Source: DASSUW01 sp963849695
Lineage (GTDB): Bacteria > Actinomycetota > Thermoleophilia > Solirubrobacterales > Solirubrobacteraceae
Direction: 5' to 3'
Assembly (NCBI GenBank): GCA_963849695.1
Contig: CAWKIT010000025.1
Coordinates: forward strand, 1 to 64,000
DNA: 64,000 nucleotides
Within the stretch, counting starts at the first letter, position 1; the number at the start of each line of letters is the position of its first letter. A model generated the notes under the pieces. That model saw only the letters and a list, made by a program, of their open reading frames with translations. It did not search any database and was not told the origin of the DNA. Made by a program: the position numbers and the translations under genes. Below are positions 36,308 through 45,085 of this stretch, in pieces.

Positions 36308-36727
36308 TCACCGGCGGCGCGGCCCGCGCTCGCGCAGCGTCACCCGCAGCGCGACGCCGCCCGCCAGCAGCACCGCTCCGCCGAGCGCGAGCAGGCCGGT
36401 GTCGGCGCCGGTGCGCGGCAACTGTTGACCGGCGGCCGAGGTCGTCGCCGGCGGCGCCGTCACGGCCTCGGGCTGCTCGCTCGGCGCGGGCTGGACCGCT
36501 CCGCCGCCGCCCGACGACCCCGCGCCCGACGAGCCGCCGCCTGACGAGCCGGTGTCGTCGCCGCCCGACGAGCCGGTGTCGTTGCCGCCCTCGTCCGTCT
36601 GGCCGGACTCCGGCGCGAACGGGTCTTCGTACTGCTCGTCGCCCGCGCTCTGCCCCCACGCCGCGCCGGGCAGAGCCAGGGCCACGGCGGCCAGCAGGCA
36701 TGCGGTCCGGTGTGCTCGCCTGCGCAT
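36308..36727 (-). CDS. Small LPxTG cell-wall-anchored protein
   Basis: A 139-residue exported protein: signal peptide (ACLLAAVALALPGAAWG), acidic start of the mature part, a Gly/Ser-rich low-complexity stretch, then the sorting signal LPRTG, a hydrophobic helix (GLLALGGAVLLAGGVALRV) and the basic tail RERGPRRR. A sortase should link it to peptidoglycan; none is encoded in the window. The mature part is too simple to assign a function. It converges with the glycosidase gene, 7 bp apart. Confidence 0.85.
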   Translation of the reverse strand: MRRRAHRTACLLAAVALALPGAAWGQSAGDEQYEDPFAPESGQTDEGGNDTGSSGGDDTGSSGGGSSGAGSSGGGGAVQPAPSEQPEAVTAPPATTSAAGQQLPRTGADTGLLALGGAVLLAGGVALRVTLRERGPRRR

Positions 36728-36771
36728 CGAACGGGGCACGATAGCCACCGGCGCGGTTAGCCTGACCGGCC

Positions 36772-38250
36772 ATGCGCCGAGGCGTGCTCGTGGCCGCGGC
36801 GGCCTGCCTGCTCGCCGGCCCGACCGTCCTGGCCTTCTTCTCCGGCGGCTTCTTCGCCGAGCCGCGCCTGATCGCGGCGATCGTCGCGTGGGCGTTCGTC
36901 CTCGCGCTCGCCGCCACCGGGGAATCTCTGCTGCCGCGCGGCCTTCCGGGCGCGCTCGCGCTAGGGGGCCTGGCATTCATGACCGCTTGGAGCGCGCTGT
37001 CCATCGCATGGGCGCCGCTCGGCGGGCCCGCGGCGGAGAGCGTCCAGCGGCTCCTGCTGTACACGGCCGCTCTGGCAGTCGCCGGAACGGCGTTCACGGT
37101 GCCGCGCCTGGCGAGAGCGGCGGAACCGGCGCTGGCTGCCGGGGCCACGCTGGTGATCGGCTACGGCCTGGCAGGGCGACTGCTGCCCGACCTCGTCGAG
37201 CTCTCGCGCTCGCAGCGCGCGGGCGGCCGGCTCGAGCAGCCCATCACATACTGGAACGCCGAAGGCGCGCTCGCCGCGGTCGGCCTGGTTCTCTGCGCAC
37301 GCCTGGCCGGGGACCGCAGCCGCCCGCCACTGATCCGGGCGCTGGCCGCGGCGGCCGCCGCGCCGCTCGGCGCCGGCATCTACCTGTCGTACTCGCGCGG
37401 CGCGATCGCCGCAGCCCTGGCCGGCCTGCTCGTGCTCGTCGCGGCCGCGCCCTCGACCGCCCAGCTCCGCGCGGCCGCGCTTGTCCTGGCAGCCGGGGCG
37501 ATTGCCGCCGCGATCACCGCCGTCTTTCCGTACGTCTCCGCGCTCGAGGGGGACGACGCGGCGCGCGACGGCGCGGGTGCCCTCGGCGGGCTCGTCATCG
37601 TCGCGGCCGCTGCCGCCGCGCTCGCGACGCGCGGCGGCGCGCTCGACGCGCCATCGCGCTGGGCCGGCCCGTTGCGCGTGGCGGCGGTTGTCGCGGTCGT
37701 CGCCGCCTTGGTGGGGGTGCTCGCCGCCGGGCTCGGCGAGCGGCCGACCGATGCCGAGCTGAGAGCCGGCGCGGGCGCGGGTCGCCTCACGACCGCGAGC
37801 TCGAACCGCTACGAGTACTGGCGAGTTGCAGCCGATGCGTTCGCGAGAGAGCCGCTCACCGGCGTCGGCGCCGGCGGCTTCAGCGTCGAGTGGCTCCGCG
37901 AGCGCCGGATCTCCGAGGCAGTTCGCAACGCTCACTCGCTGCCTCTCGAGACCGCCGCCGAGCTCGGATTTCCCGGTCTGCTGGGTCTCGTTGCGCTGGT
38001 CGCCGGCGTTGCGCTCGCCGCGCGGCGAGCGCTCGCCCGCCATCCCGCGGCGGCGGCCGGCGCGTGCGCTGCGCTGACGACCTGGTTCCTGCACGCGTGC
38101 ATCGACTGGGACTGGCAGCTTCCCGCCGTGACGCTGCCCGCGATCGCCCTCGCGGGGCTGCTCCTCGCGCTCAGCGAGCGCCCAGCGGGTCCAGCCGCCG
38201 CCGCGCCTCCAGCGCCCGCCGCGCGGACCCCGGATCCCGCTCGCGCGTGA
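36772..38250 (+). CDS. O-antigen ligase/polymerase family membrane protein
   Basis: A 492-residue protein with about 11 membrane helices and the Wzy_C-type region: YLSYSRGAIAAALAG in the membrane, then a large outer loop (ASSNRYEYWRVAADAF, PLTGVGAGGFSVEWL) and NAHSLPLETAAELGFPGLL, where the conserved Arg and His of O-antigen ligases lie. It should join or polymerise lipid-linked glycans at the outer face of the membrane. The 3' end overlaps the minus-strand TPR gene by 80 bp, so the two mRNAs are antisense there. Confidence 0.87.
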   Translation: MRRGVLVAAAACLLAGPTVLAFFSGGFFAEPRLIAAIVAWAFVLALAATGESLLPRGLPGALALGGLAFMTAWSALSIAWAPLGGPAAESVQRLLLYTAALAVAGTAFTVPRLARAAEPALAAGATLVIGYGLAGRLLPDLVELSRSQRAGGRLEQPITYWNAEGALAAVGLVLCARLAGDRSRPPLIRALAAAAAAPLGAGIYLSYSRGAIAAALAGLLVLVAAAPSTAQLRAAALVLAAGAIAAAITAVFPYVSALEGDDAARDGAGALGGLVIVAAAAAALATRGGALDAPSRWAGPLRVAAVVAVVAALVGVLAAGLGERPTDAELRAGAGAGRLTTASSNRYEYWRVAADAFAREPLTGVGAGGFSVEWLRERRISEAVRNAHSLPLETAAELGFPGLLGLVALVAGVALAARRALARHPAAAAGACAALTTWFLHACIDWDWQLPAVTLPAIALAGLLLALSERPAGPAAAAPPAPAARTPDPARA

Positions 38251-38545
38251 ACGCGTACAGCAAGCCCCAAGCCTGCAGGTTGTCTGGCTCGCGCCTCAGG
38301 ACCTCCTCGAGCAAGGCGACAGCGTCCTCCGAGCGGCCGCCTGCCTGGTACACGAACGCGCGCTGCGCATCGGGGGTCGTGTCCGGGTTGAGCAGACGTG
38401 CTCCCCGGAAGTCGCCATCCGCTGCGTCGAAGTCGCGAGCCTCCGCCGCAGCCGTCCCGCCTGCTTGCAGCCGGACCGCGCGCTCCATCACGCCGAGCCA
38501 TGCGAGCACCGCAGCCGCGACGATGATCACGAGAACACGCGTCAC
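38171..38545 (-). CDS. Membrane-anchored tetratricopeptide-repeat protein
   Basis: A 124-residue protein with one N-terminal membrane helix (VLVIIVAAAVLAWLGVM) and two to three TPR-like helix pairs outside or inside the membrane (AFVYQAGGRSEDAVALLEEV, EPDNLQAWGLLYAFTRERD). GTG start overlaps the stop of the exporter permease as GTGA, so it belongs to the polysaccharide export operon, perhaps as a scaffold. The role is inferred from position only. Confidence 0.78.
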   Translation of the reverse strand: MTRVLVIIVAAAVLAWLGVMERAVRLQAGGTAAAEARDFDAADGDFRGARLLNPDTTPDAQRAFVYQAGGRSEDAVALLEEVLRREPDNLQAWGLLYAFTRERDPGSARRALEARRRLDPLGAR

Positions 38546-39363
38546 AGCTCCTCGGCGATCCGCGGCGCCTCGCGGTTGAAGATCCACACCGCGAGCACGC
38601 AGACGGCCACGAAGATCACGGCCGGCACGACCAGCGCCGACGGCCCGGGCGCGTCCGGGTCGATCACCCACCTGCGCGCCAGCTCGAACAGCGGCGTGAG
38701 CGGGTTCAGCGCGAGCAGGCGACCGAGCTCGTCGCCGACGATCTCGATCGGATAGAGCACGGGCGTCGCGTAGAACAGCGCCATCACAGCGACGCCCCAG
38801 ATCACGCCGGTGTCGCGAAAACGGGGATGGAGGGCCGAGAGGATCATCGCCACGGCGGTCGTGAACACCACGAGCAACACCAGCACCACCGGGAACAGCA
38901 GCCACGTCCAGGTCGGCTCGACGCCGCCGGCGAGCAGGAAGGCAAGCACGACGACGAGGTTGACGCCGAGGTTGAAGAGGGCCGTGAGCACGATGGCGAG
39001 CGGGATCACCACGCGTGGGAACTGGGTCTTCCGGACGACCGACTCCTGGCTGACGATCGACGTCACGGCCTGCGTGGTCGCCTCTTGGAAGAACGTGAAG
39101 AGGACGATGTTGAACAGCAGCAGCATGGGATAGTTCACGACGCGGTCGCCGAGATCGAAGGCCTGCGTGAACACGACGAGCAGCACGGCGAACAGCATCA
39201 GCGGGCGCACGAGCGACCACAGATAGCCGAGCGCGGTGCCGAGGTAGCTGCGGCGGAACTCGGTAAGGGCGATCAGATACAGCAGCTCGACCGCGCGCCG
39301 CCGGCCGCCGCCGAGGGCGGACGGTCCGCGGACGTCGCGCAACTCGAGAGCGGTGTCGCTCAC
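38542..39363 (-). CDS. Polysaccharide ABC exporter, permease subunit (Wzm type)
   Basis: A 273-residue ABC-2-type permease with six membrane helices. The amphipathic start (LLYLIALTEFRRSYLGTALG) and IVSQESVVRKTQFPRVV are typical of Wzm/RfbA/TagG proteins. It exports a lipid-linked glycan together with the ATPase encoded just upstream, whose stop its GTG start overlaps. The downstream TPR gene is coupled in the same way. Confidence 0.93.
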   Translation of the reverse strand: MSDTALELRDVRGPSALGGGRRRAVELLYLIALTEFRRSYLGTALGYLWSLVRPLMLFAVLLVVFTQAFDLGDRVVNYPMLLLFNIVLFTFFQEATTQAVTSIVSQESVVRKTQFPRVVIPLAIVLTALFNLGVNLVVVLAFLLAGGVEPTWTWLLFPVVLVLLVVFTTAVAMILSALHPRFRDTGVIWGVAVMALFYATPVLYPIEIVGDELGRLLALNPLTPLFELARRWVIDPDAPGPSALVVPAVIFVAVCVLAVWIFNREAPRIAEEL

Positions 39364-40613
39364 GACGGCTGCGCAACCTCCACCGAGACGTGGACGTCGG
39401 CGTCGACGACCACATGCCCCGCGCCCTGCCGGGTGCCGTAGACCATGAAGTCGAGGAGCCGGACCAGGTGCAGCGCCATGCCGCCCTGGCTGCGGTCGCG
39501 CGCCACGTAGCCGTGGACGAAGTAGCGACCCGGGAGCAGCCGGTTCTCGATCCTGCCCGCGATCCGAATCCGCTCCCCGGCCGCGACGCGCTCGGGCCGG
39601 CCGAGGCCGACCGACAGCGTCCGGTTGAAGCCGAACACGGTGACCGCGTCGGCGTCCAGGACGTGGATCCCGAACACGGGCGCATCGAGATCCTGGCGCG
39701 CCTCGAGCACGACCTCCAGGTGGATCGGCGTGCCCTGCTCGACGCCCTCCACCGCTATGCCATCCTCGTCCGTGAGCCGAGCCGAGACCATCCGCGCGTT
39801 GACGTCGGGCACGCCGGCGGTCGTCACCTGATGGCCCTTGCCGTCGGCGCCACGGAAGTTCAGCCGGTAGTAGCGCATCGCCGTCTCCTCGGGGTCACCG
39901 AGGTAGCGCACGTCGCCGTCGTGGATGAGCAGTGCCCGGTCGCAGAAGCCCTGGACCGTCGACATATCGTGTGTGACGAGCACGAGCGTGCGGCCGGCTG
40001 CGCGCTTCTCGCGGAAGACGTCCATGCACTTCTGGGCGAACGCGGCGTCGCCGACGGCGAGCACCTCGTCGACGAGCATGATGTCGGCGTCGGCCTCGAC
40101 CATGACCGCGAACGCGAGCCGGACCATCATCCCCGACGAGTAGTTCTTGAGCTTGAGGTCGACGAAGTCGCGCAACTCGGCGAAGTCGAGCACGGAGTCC
40201 AGCCGGCGCTGCGCCTCGCGGCGACCGAGGCCCATCATCACGCCGTTCAGCACGACGTTCTCGCGCGAGGTCAGCTCGGGGTTGAAGCCGACGCCGAGCT
40301 CGATGAACGGCGCCAGCCGGCCGGCCATCCGGATCCGGCCGCCGTCGGCGCGGTAGATGCTCGACATGATCTTCAGCAGCGTGCTCTTGCCCGAGCCGTT
40401 GCGGCCGACGATCCCGAAGAACTCGCCCTGGTGGACGTCGAACGAGACGCCGCGCAATGCGCGCAGCTGTCGGTGCTCCTCTCGCCGCAGCGGGTGCAGC
40501 GCGCGCTCCTTCAGCGTGTCGACCCGGTGGGTCGGGATCCGGAACGTCTTCTCGACGTCGCGCACCTCGATCACCACGGGCGAACGCGGGCGGCTGGGGC
40601 GCGAGGCGGTCAT
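39360..40613 (-). CDS. Polysaccharide ABC exporter, ATPase with C-terminal carbohydrate-binding domain (Wzt type)
   Basis: A 417-residue protein: NBD at about 15-250 with Walker A GRNGSGKST, signature YSSGMMVRLAF, Walker B MLVDEVLAVGD and THDMSTV, then a Wzt_C-like beta-sandwich at about 275-415. In E. coli O9a such a domain recognises the finished, capped end of the glycan before export. This suggests that the locus makes a terminated polymer; the TylF-like and Methyltransf_24-like enzymes nearby could supply a cap. ATG at 40613 is chosen. Confidence 0.94.
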   Translation of the reverse strand: MTASRPSRPRSPVVIEVRDVEKTFRIPTHRVDTLKERALHPLRREEHRQLRALRGVSFDVHQGEFFGIVGRNGSGKSTLLKIMSSIYRADGGRIRMAGRLAPFIELGVGFNPELTSRENVVLNGVMMGLGRREAQRRLDSVLDFAELRDFVDLKLKNYSSGMMVRLAFAVMVEADADIMLVDEVLAVGDAAFAQKCMDVFREKRAAGRTLVLVTHDMSTVQGFCDRALLIHDGDVRYLGDPEETAMRYYRLNFRGADGKGHQVTTAGVPDVNARMVSARLTDEDGIAVEGVEQGTPIHLEVVLEARQDLDAPVFGIHVLDADAVTVFGFNRTLSVGLGRPERVAAGERIRIAGRIENRLLPGRYFVHGYVARDRSQGGMALHLVRLLDFMVYGTRQGAGHVVVDADVHVSVEVAQPS

Positions 40614-40635
40614 CGAGTCGAAGGGTAATTCGCGC

Positions 40636-42046
40636 TCAGGCGCACGCACGCCAGCGCTCCAGGCGCCGCTGCCGGAAGCTGTCCTCGTCCGGGAACCGGG
40701 CGTCGAGCGGCCGCCGCCCCGGGCGCCGCGACCCGACCGCCAGCGCCGGGAGCAACCGGCGCCACAGGATTCCCTGCGCGAGGCCGAGCTCGGTGCCGAG
40801 CGTCTCGTTGCGACCCCACAGCGCGCGCAAGCGGCCGCGCCGCGAGCCACGCGAACGCCGGCGCCGAGTCGGGCGCGGCGAGGAACCGCTCGAGCGCGCG
40901 GCGCTGATCGGGCTCCAGCGTCCGCGCGCAGCGGGCGAGCAGGGTCAGCGCGAGCACCTCGCGGCCGACGTAGCCGAGGAAGTACGCGCCGCGCGCCGCG
41001 CGCCACGGTCGCGGACGCCACCCGCGGCCCACCTCGCCGAACACGGCGCCCGCGTGCTGTACGTAGTCGTACAGCGGCCGGTCGACGTACGCGATCCCGC
41101 CGCTCGCCAGCGCCACGAGCGCGAGCCAGTGGTCGTGGAACACGACTCCCGGTGCATTCGGGAACGGCAGTGCCAGCTCGACCACCGACCGCCGCAGCAG
41201 CGTCGCGGCGCCGGTGACGGTGTTGGCGACGAGCAGTGACGTCAGGTCCGTGTGGTTGTTGCGCCGCCGCTCCCACAGCGTCTCCCGCAACACGCGCCCG
41301 CCCGGGTCGACCAGCCGCTGGTCGCTGTAGACGAGCATCGCGTCGCCGAGCCCGTTGCGCAGCGCCCCGAGCTTGTCGGGGTGCCAGACGTCGTCCTGGT
41401 CGCACAACGCGACCAGCTCGGCCTCGGCCGGCGCCATCTGCAGCGCGCGCTCGAAGTTGCCGTAGAACCCCCGCCGGCGCGGCGAGCGCGACACGTCGAA
41501 GCGCTCGTCGCCCGCCACGGCCGCCTCGAGGCCGGCGAACCGCGCCGGGCTCGAGCCGTCATCGCTGATCACGCAGACCCAGTGGCGGTCGGTCTGGACG
41601 CGCAACGACTCGATCTGTGCCCGCAGCCGGCCGGGCTCCGGCTCGTACGTCGCCATGCACACGGCGATCAGCCCGGCCGCCGCGTGGCCGTGTCGCGGGG
41701 GCTGCCGGCGCGGCGCCGCCTGCACCGTGCCGAGCGGCGCGATCAGCTCGCGTCCCCCCGCGAGGCGCGCCGCCACGGCGACGTCGGCCGGCGGCTCGAC
41801 GACCACCGTGCCCCAGAAGCCGCTGCGGAACGACCCGGGGACGCGCCGCGCGTCGTGTACGTCCGGCCGCGGCATGCCGTACGCCGCCGACCGCCGTCGC
41901 GCACCGCCGACGACCAGCTCCAGGCCCCCGATCCGCTCCTCGCGATGGAAGCAGGTGCCCGAGAGGAAGACCGCCGTGGCGGTGCCGGCCGGCAGCGAGG
42001 CCGGCAGCGGACTCTCCAGGTTGACCTCGAGACCGTCCACCTGCAT
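40636..42046 (-). pseudogene. Glycosyltransferase family 2 with novel N-terminal domain, one single-base insertion
   Basis: From ATG at 42046: an N-terminal domain of about 110 residues (LSGTCFHREERI, AYGMPRPD, RSGFWG), then a GT-A domain from about 128 (AVCMATYEPEP, SDDGSS, DQDDVWHPDKL, FHDHWLALV). Near 40831-40840 the sense shifts frame; the continuation RALWGRNETLGTELGL runs to TGA at 40636 and aligns with the paralogue at 45.1-47.7 kb. The span is 1411 nt, one over a multiple of three, so one extra base explains the break and the protein would be 469 residues. It follows the Wzt gene's upstream side and should build the exported glycan. Confidence 0.82.
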
Positions 42047-42074
42047 CGGTGCGAGAACCTATCCTTCCGCGGCG

Positions 42075-43136
42075 ATGACGGCCGATCCCCTCGAGTACGC
42101 CATTTGGGTCCCGGACGCCGAGCGCCACATCGCGGCCGCGCGGGAGCCGCGTGCCGCCGGTCCCGGCCGCGACCACGAGGCGCTGCGGCGCGCGTACCTC
42201 GACCTGCTCAAGCTCGCGCTCTGCGAGCTCGTGGGGACGGCCACGACCTCGGTTGGCGACCGCCCCGAAGGCGGGATCGCGAGCCGCGAGCTGCGCGGCG
42301 AGGAGCGCCGGGTGCGGTCGGCGGGCATGGACTGGCCGCTGCACGGGCTGACGATGGTCGGCCTCGGTCGGCTCGACGACCTCCAGGCGTGCGTGGAATC
42401 CGTGGTCGCCGACGGCGTCGAGGGAGACATGATCGAGGCCGGCGCCTGGCGGGGCGGCGCGGCGCTGCTGATGCGGGCGACGCTCGACACGCTCGGCGAC
42501 GACCGCACGGTCTGGGTGGCCGACTCCTTCCGGGGGTTCCCGGAGCCGGACGACGACGACTCGGAGGCCCAGCGGGTAGGCGCGCTGGACTTCCTCGCCG
42601 TGCCCGAGGAGGAGGTCGCCGACAGTTTCGAGCGCCTCGGTCTGCGGCGCGGGGTGCGGTTCGTCGCCGGCTTCTTCGAGGACACGCTGCCGGGCCTGGC
42701 GGACCGGCGCTGGTCGCTCGTCCGGCTCGACGCCGACACGTATCAGCCGACGCGGCTCTCGCTCGACCTGCTGTATCCCGGCCTGTCGGTCGGCGGCTAC
42801 TTGGTTGTCGACGACTACGGCGCCTTCCAGGGCTGCCGGCGAGCCGTGGACGGGTTCCGCGAGGAGAACGGGATCACCGAGCCGATCGAGCGGATCGACT
42901 TCGCCGGCTCGCGCTGGCGGCGCGCGCACGACGCGCCGGTCCGCTCGACCGCCCCGTCGCCGCGGCGTGAGCGCCCGCAGCGCGCCGCGAGCGCTCCGCC
43001 GGCGCGGCCCGTGCCGAGCGTGCGCGAGGTCGAGCTCGAGCGCGAGGTGGGCGAGCTGCGCGGGCTGCTGGCGGGGGCCGAGGCACAGATCGGCCTGCGC
43101 GCCTGGCTGCGGCGGCGGCTCGGGAGGGCGCGATGA
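42075..43136 (+). CDS. TylF/MycF-like O-methyltransferase
   Basis: A 353-residue SAM-dependent methyltransferase of the TylF (macrocin O-methyltransferase) family. Visible motifs are DMIEAGAWRGGAALLMRA for SAM binding, VWVADSFRGFPEPD, the metal-binding VRLDADTYQPT, and GGYLVVDDYGAFQGCRRAV. Family members methylate sugar hydroxyls using Mg. The tail from about 290 is Pro/Arg-rich and ends in a short coiled coil (LEREVGELRGLLAGAEAQI). It is divergent from the GT2 gene by 28 bp and overlaps the next gene as ATGA. A role in capping the exported glycan is likely but inferred. Confidence 0.9.
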   Translation: MTADPLEYAIWVPDAERHIAAAREPRAAGPGRDHEALRRAYLDLLKLALCELVGTATTSVGDRPEGGIASRELRGEERRVRSAGMDWPLHGLTMVGLGRLDDLQACVESVVADGVEGDMIEAGAWRGGAALLMRATLDTLGDDRTVWVADSFRGFPEPDDDDSEAQRVGALDFLAVPEEEVADSFERLGLRRGVRFVAGFFEDTLPGLADRRWSLVRLDADTYQPTRLSLDLLYPGLSVGGYLVVDDYGAFQGCRRAVDGFREENGITEPIERIDFAGSRWRRAHDAPVRSTAPSPRRERPQRAASAPPARPVPSVREVELEREVGELRGLLAGAEAQIGLRAWLRRRLGRAR

Positions 43137-44047
43137 TCGTCTTCGCCTCGTCGATCACGGACGCGGAGGTCTACGAGCGCGCGGCTGCTCCCGGGATCCG
43201 GCTCGCCGCCGAGCCCGACTCGGAGGTCCTTGCCCACTCCGCTGCCGGGTCGATCTTCCGCTCCTACAACCTGATCATGGACACGGTCGCCGACCGCGAG
43301 GACCTCGAGGCGCTCGTGCTCATCCACCAGGACGCCGAGATCGCCGACCCCGGGTTCTGCGCCGAGCTGCGCCGCCGCCTCGCCGACCCCGACGTCGGCG
43401 TCGTCGGCTGCGTCGGCGCGATCGGCGTGCGCAGCATCGCGTGGTGGGAGGGCTCGGTGACGTGGGCCTCCTTCGTCCACCGCTACGGCGAGCTCGGCGG
43501 CGGCGACCTGCCCGCGTTCGCCTGGAACGGCTCGAAGGCTCCCGCGTACGCCCGCCTCGGCGAGGTCGAGTCGGTCGACGGCTTCGTGATGGCGCTGTCG
43601 CCCTGGGTGGTCCGGAACGTGCGGTTCGACGAGTCGCTCGGCCAGCTGCACGGCTACGACTTCGACTTCTGCCTCCAGGTGCGCGCTGCCGGCCGCAAGG
43701 CCGTGACCGCCGACTTCAAGGTCATCCACCACCACTCGCTCGATCTGATCGGCGATCTCGAGACCTGGATCCAAGCGCACATGAAGATCGCGGAGAAGTG
43801 GGACGGGCGGATGCCTGGCGTGGGCGTCGACACGGGGACCTGGAAGGAGCGCGCCCGCCGCGCCGAGGCCGAGGCCGCCGCCTCCCGGGCGGCCTCGGTC
43901 TCCGCCCAGCTGAAGTCCGACGCGCGGGCGCTCCAGCACGAGCGCGCCATGCGCGAGATGACCGAGAGCATCGGCTGGCGGATGACGGAGCCGCTGCGGC
44001 GCGTCAACGCCCTTCGCCGGCGGGTCGTGGCGCGCCGGCGGGGCTAG
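43133..44047 (+). CDS. Glycosyltransferase (GT-A fold), coiled-coil tail
   Basis: A 304-residue glycosyltransferase. It starts MIVFASSITDAEVYERAAAP, and LVLIHQDAEIADPGFCAEL supplies the DxD-like metal site; YDFDFCLQVRAAGRKAVTAD is a GT2-type acceptor motif. From about 240 a coiled coil leads to ESIGWRMTEPLRRVNALRRR, a C-terminal pattern common in surface-glycan enzymes. Donor and acceptor sugars are unknown. ATG overlaps the methyltransferase stop. Its end overlaps that of the minus-strand methyltransferase by 4 bp. Confidence 0.85.
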   Translation: MIVFASSITDAEVYERAAAPGIRLAAEPDSEVLAHSAAGSIFRSYNLIMDTVADREDLEALVLIHQDAEIADPGFCAELRRRLADPDVGVVGCVGAIGVRSIAWWEGSVTWASFVHRYGELGGGDLPAFAWNGSKAPAYARLGEVESVDGFVMALSPWVVRNVRFDESLGQLHGYDFDFCLQVRAAGRKAVTADFKVIHHHSLDLIGDLETWIQAHMKIAEKWDGRMPGVGVDTGTWKERARRAEAEAAASRAASVSAQLKSDARALQHERAMREMTESIGWRMTEPLRRVNALRRRVVARRRG

Positions 44048-45051
44048 CCCTGGAGCGCCCGGCGGACGTCTTCCTTGGAGACCACGGAGGCGTCGGGCGC
44101 TATTCCCAGCCTGACGCGCAGCCGCGAGAGCCGCTCGGCGACCGCGAACGCGCTGGACTGGAGCAGGCGCTCCAGCAGCTGCTCCTGGCGCGCCGCGCGC
44201 TCGAGCGCCGCGTTGGCCTCGACGAGGTGCACGTGCGAGGACGCCAGGTGCAGTACGCGGCTGGCCTCGAGCCGCTCCAGCAGCGGGTTGCGATCCCACG
44301 GCTCGACGATCCGCGCGACGGCGTCGGCCCACGGGGCGTCTTCGCGCCAGGCAACGCCGAGGCCGAAGAAGGCGGGCACGACCGCCAACCGCAATCCCTC
44401 GCGGCCCGAGAGGAAGTCCTCGACCGCGGTCAGCACGCCGTTGCGCTCCCCGCCCTCCTCGCGCGCCTTGTACCGGTACGGCAGCCCGCCGGTCCGCACC
44501 CCGGGCACGCCCGGGAACAGGCCGGTCCCCTCGTCGATCGGCCGGCGGTGCTCGGGCGGGATCATCTCGGGGTCGTAGTAGTCGTCGCGGCGGGCGTGCG
44601 GCCAGGCGACGTCGTGGAACAGCAGCAGCGGGAGCGGGCCGTCGCCGGCGCGCTCGGCAATCAGGCGCAGCTCCTCGCTCACCGTGTAGTGGTTGTGGTC
44701 GCCGTCGATGATCGCCGCGTCGGGTACGGGTATGCGGCGCAGCGCGTCGTGGCTCGTCTCGCGGAGCAGCTCGAGCTCCGGATGGGCGCGCTCGAGCTCG
44801 ACAAGCGGTGCCCGTGGACTCGGGTCGATCGCCGTGATGCGGACGCCGCGGCCGGCTCCCCAGCGCACGAGCGCTCCGGTCAGGTCGCCCGCGTAGGCCC
44901 CCACCTCGACCACCGACCGCACCTGCGCGGCCTCGAGCAGCGGGAAGATCAGCTCGGCGAGCGTGAGCAGCGAGGCGCCCCAGTGGCCGGGGTCATTCGC
45001 GTACGGATCGACATCGAGCGGCGCCACGGAGCGCGGCAGTCTAAAGACCAC
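44044..45051 (-). CDS. Class I SAM-dependent methyltransferase
   Basis: About 335 residues with a Rossmann methyltransferase core: RSVVEVGAYAGDLTGAL for SAM binding, VRITAIDPSPRA, and DAAIIDGDHNHYTVSEELRL (Methyltransf_24-like acidic motif), then LLLFHDVAWPHARRDDYY. The C-terminal 70 residues form a coiled coil ending RLSRLRVRLGIAPDASV, similar in style to its neighbours. GTG at 45051 is my choice; the frame is open to 45186. It is divergent from the large glycosyltransferase gene with about 35 bp between. Target likely a sugar of the same glycan. Confidence 0.8.
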   Translation of the reverse strand: MVFRLPRSVAPLDVDPYANDPGHWGASLLTLAELIFPLLEAAQVRSVVEVGAYAGDLTGALVRWGAGRGVRITAIDPSPRAPLVELERAHPELELLRETSHDALRRIPVPDAAIIDGDHNHYTVSEELRLIAERAGDGPLPLLLFHDVAWPHARRDDYYDPEMIPPEHRRPIDEGTGLFPGVPGVRTGGLPYRYKAREEGGERNGVLTAVEDFLSGREGLRLAVVPAFFGLGVAWREDAPWADAVARIVEPWDRNPLLERLEASRVLHLASSHVHLVEANAALERAARQEQLLERLLQSSAFAVAERLSRLRVRLGIAPDASVVSKEDVRRALQG

Positions 45052-45085
45052 GTGCAGGTGGCGGCAGGGTACGCTCGCACGCTCC

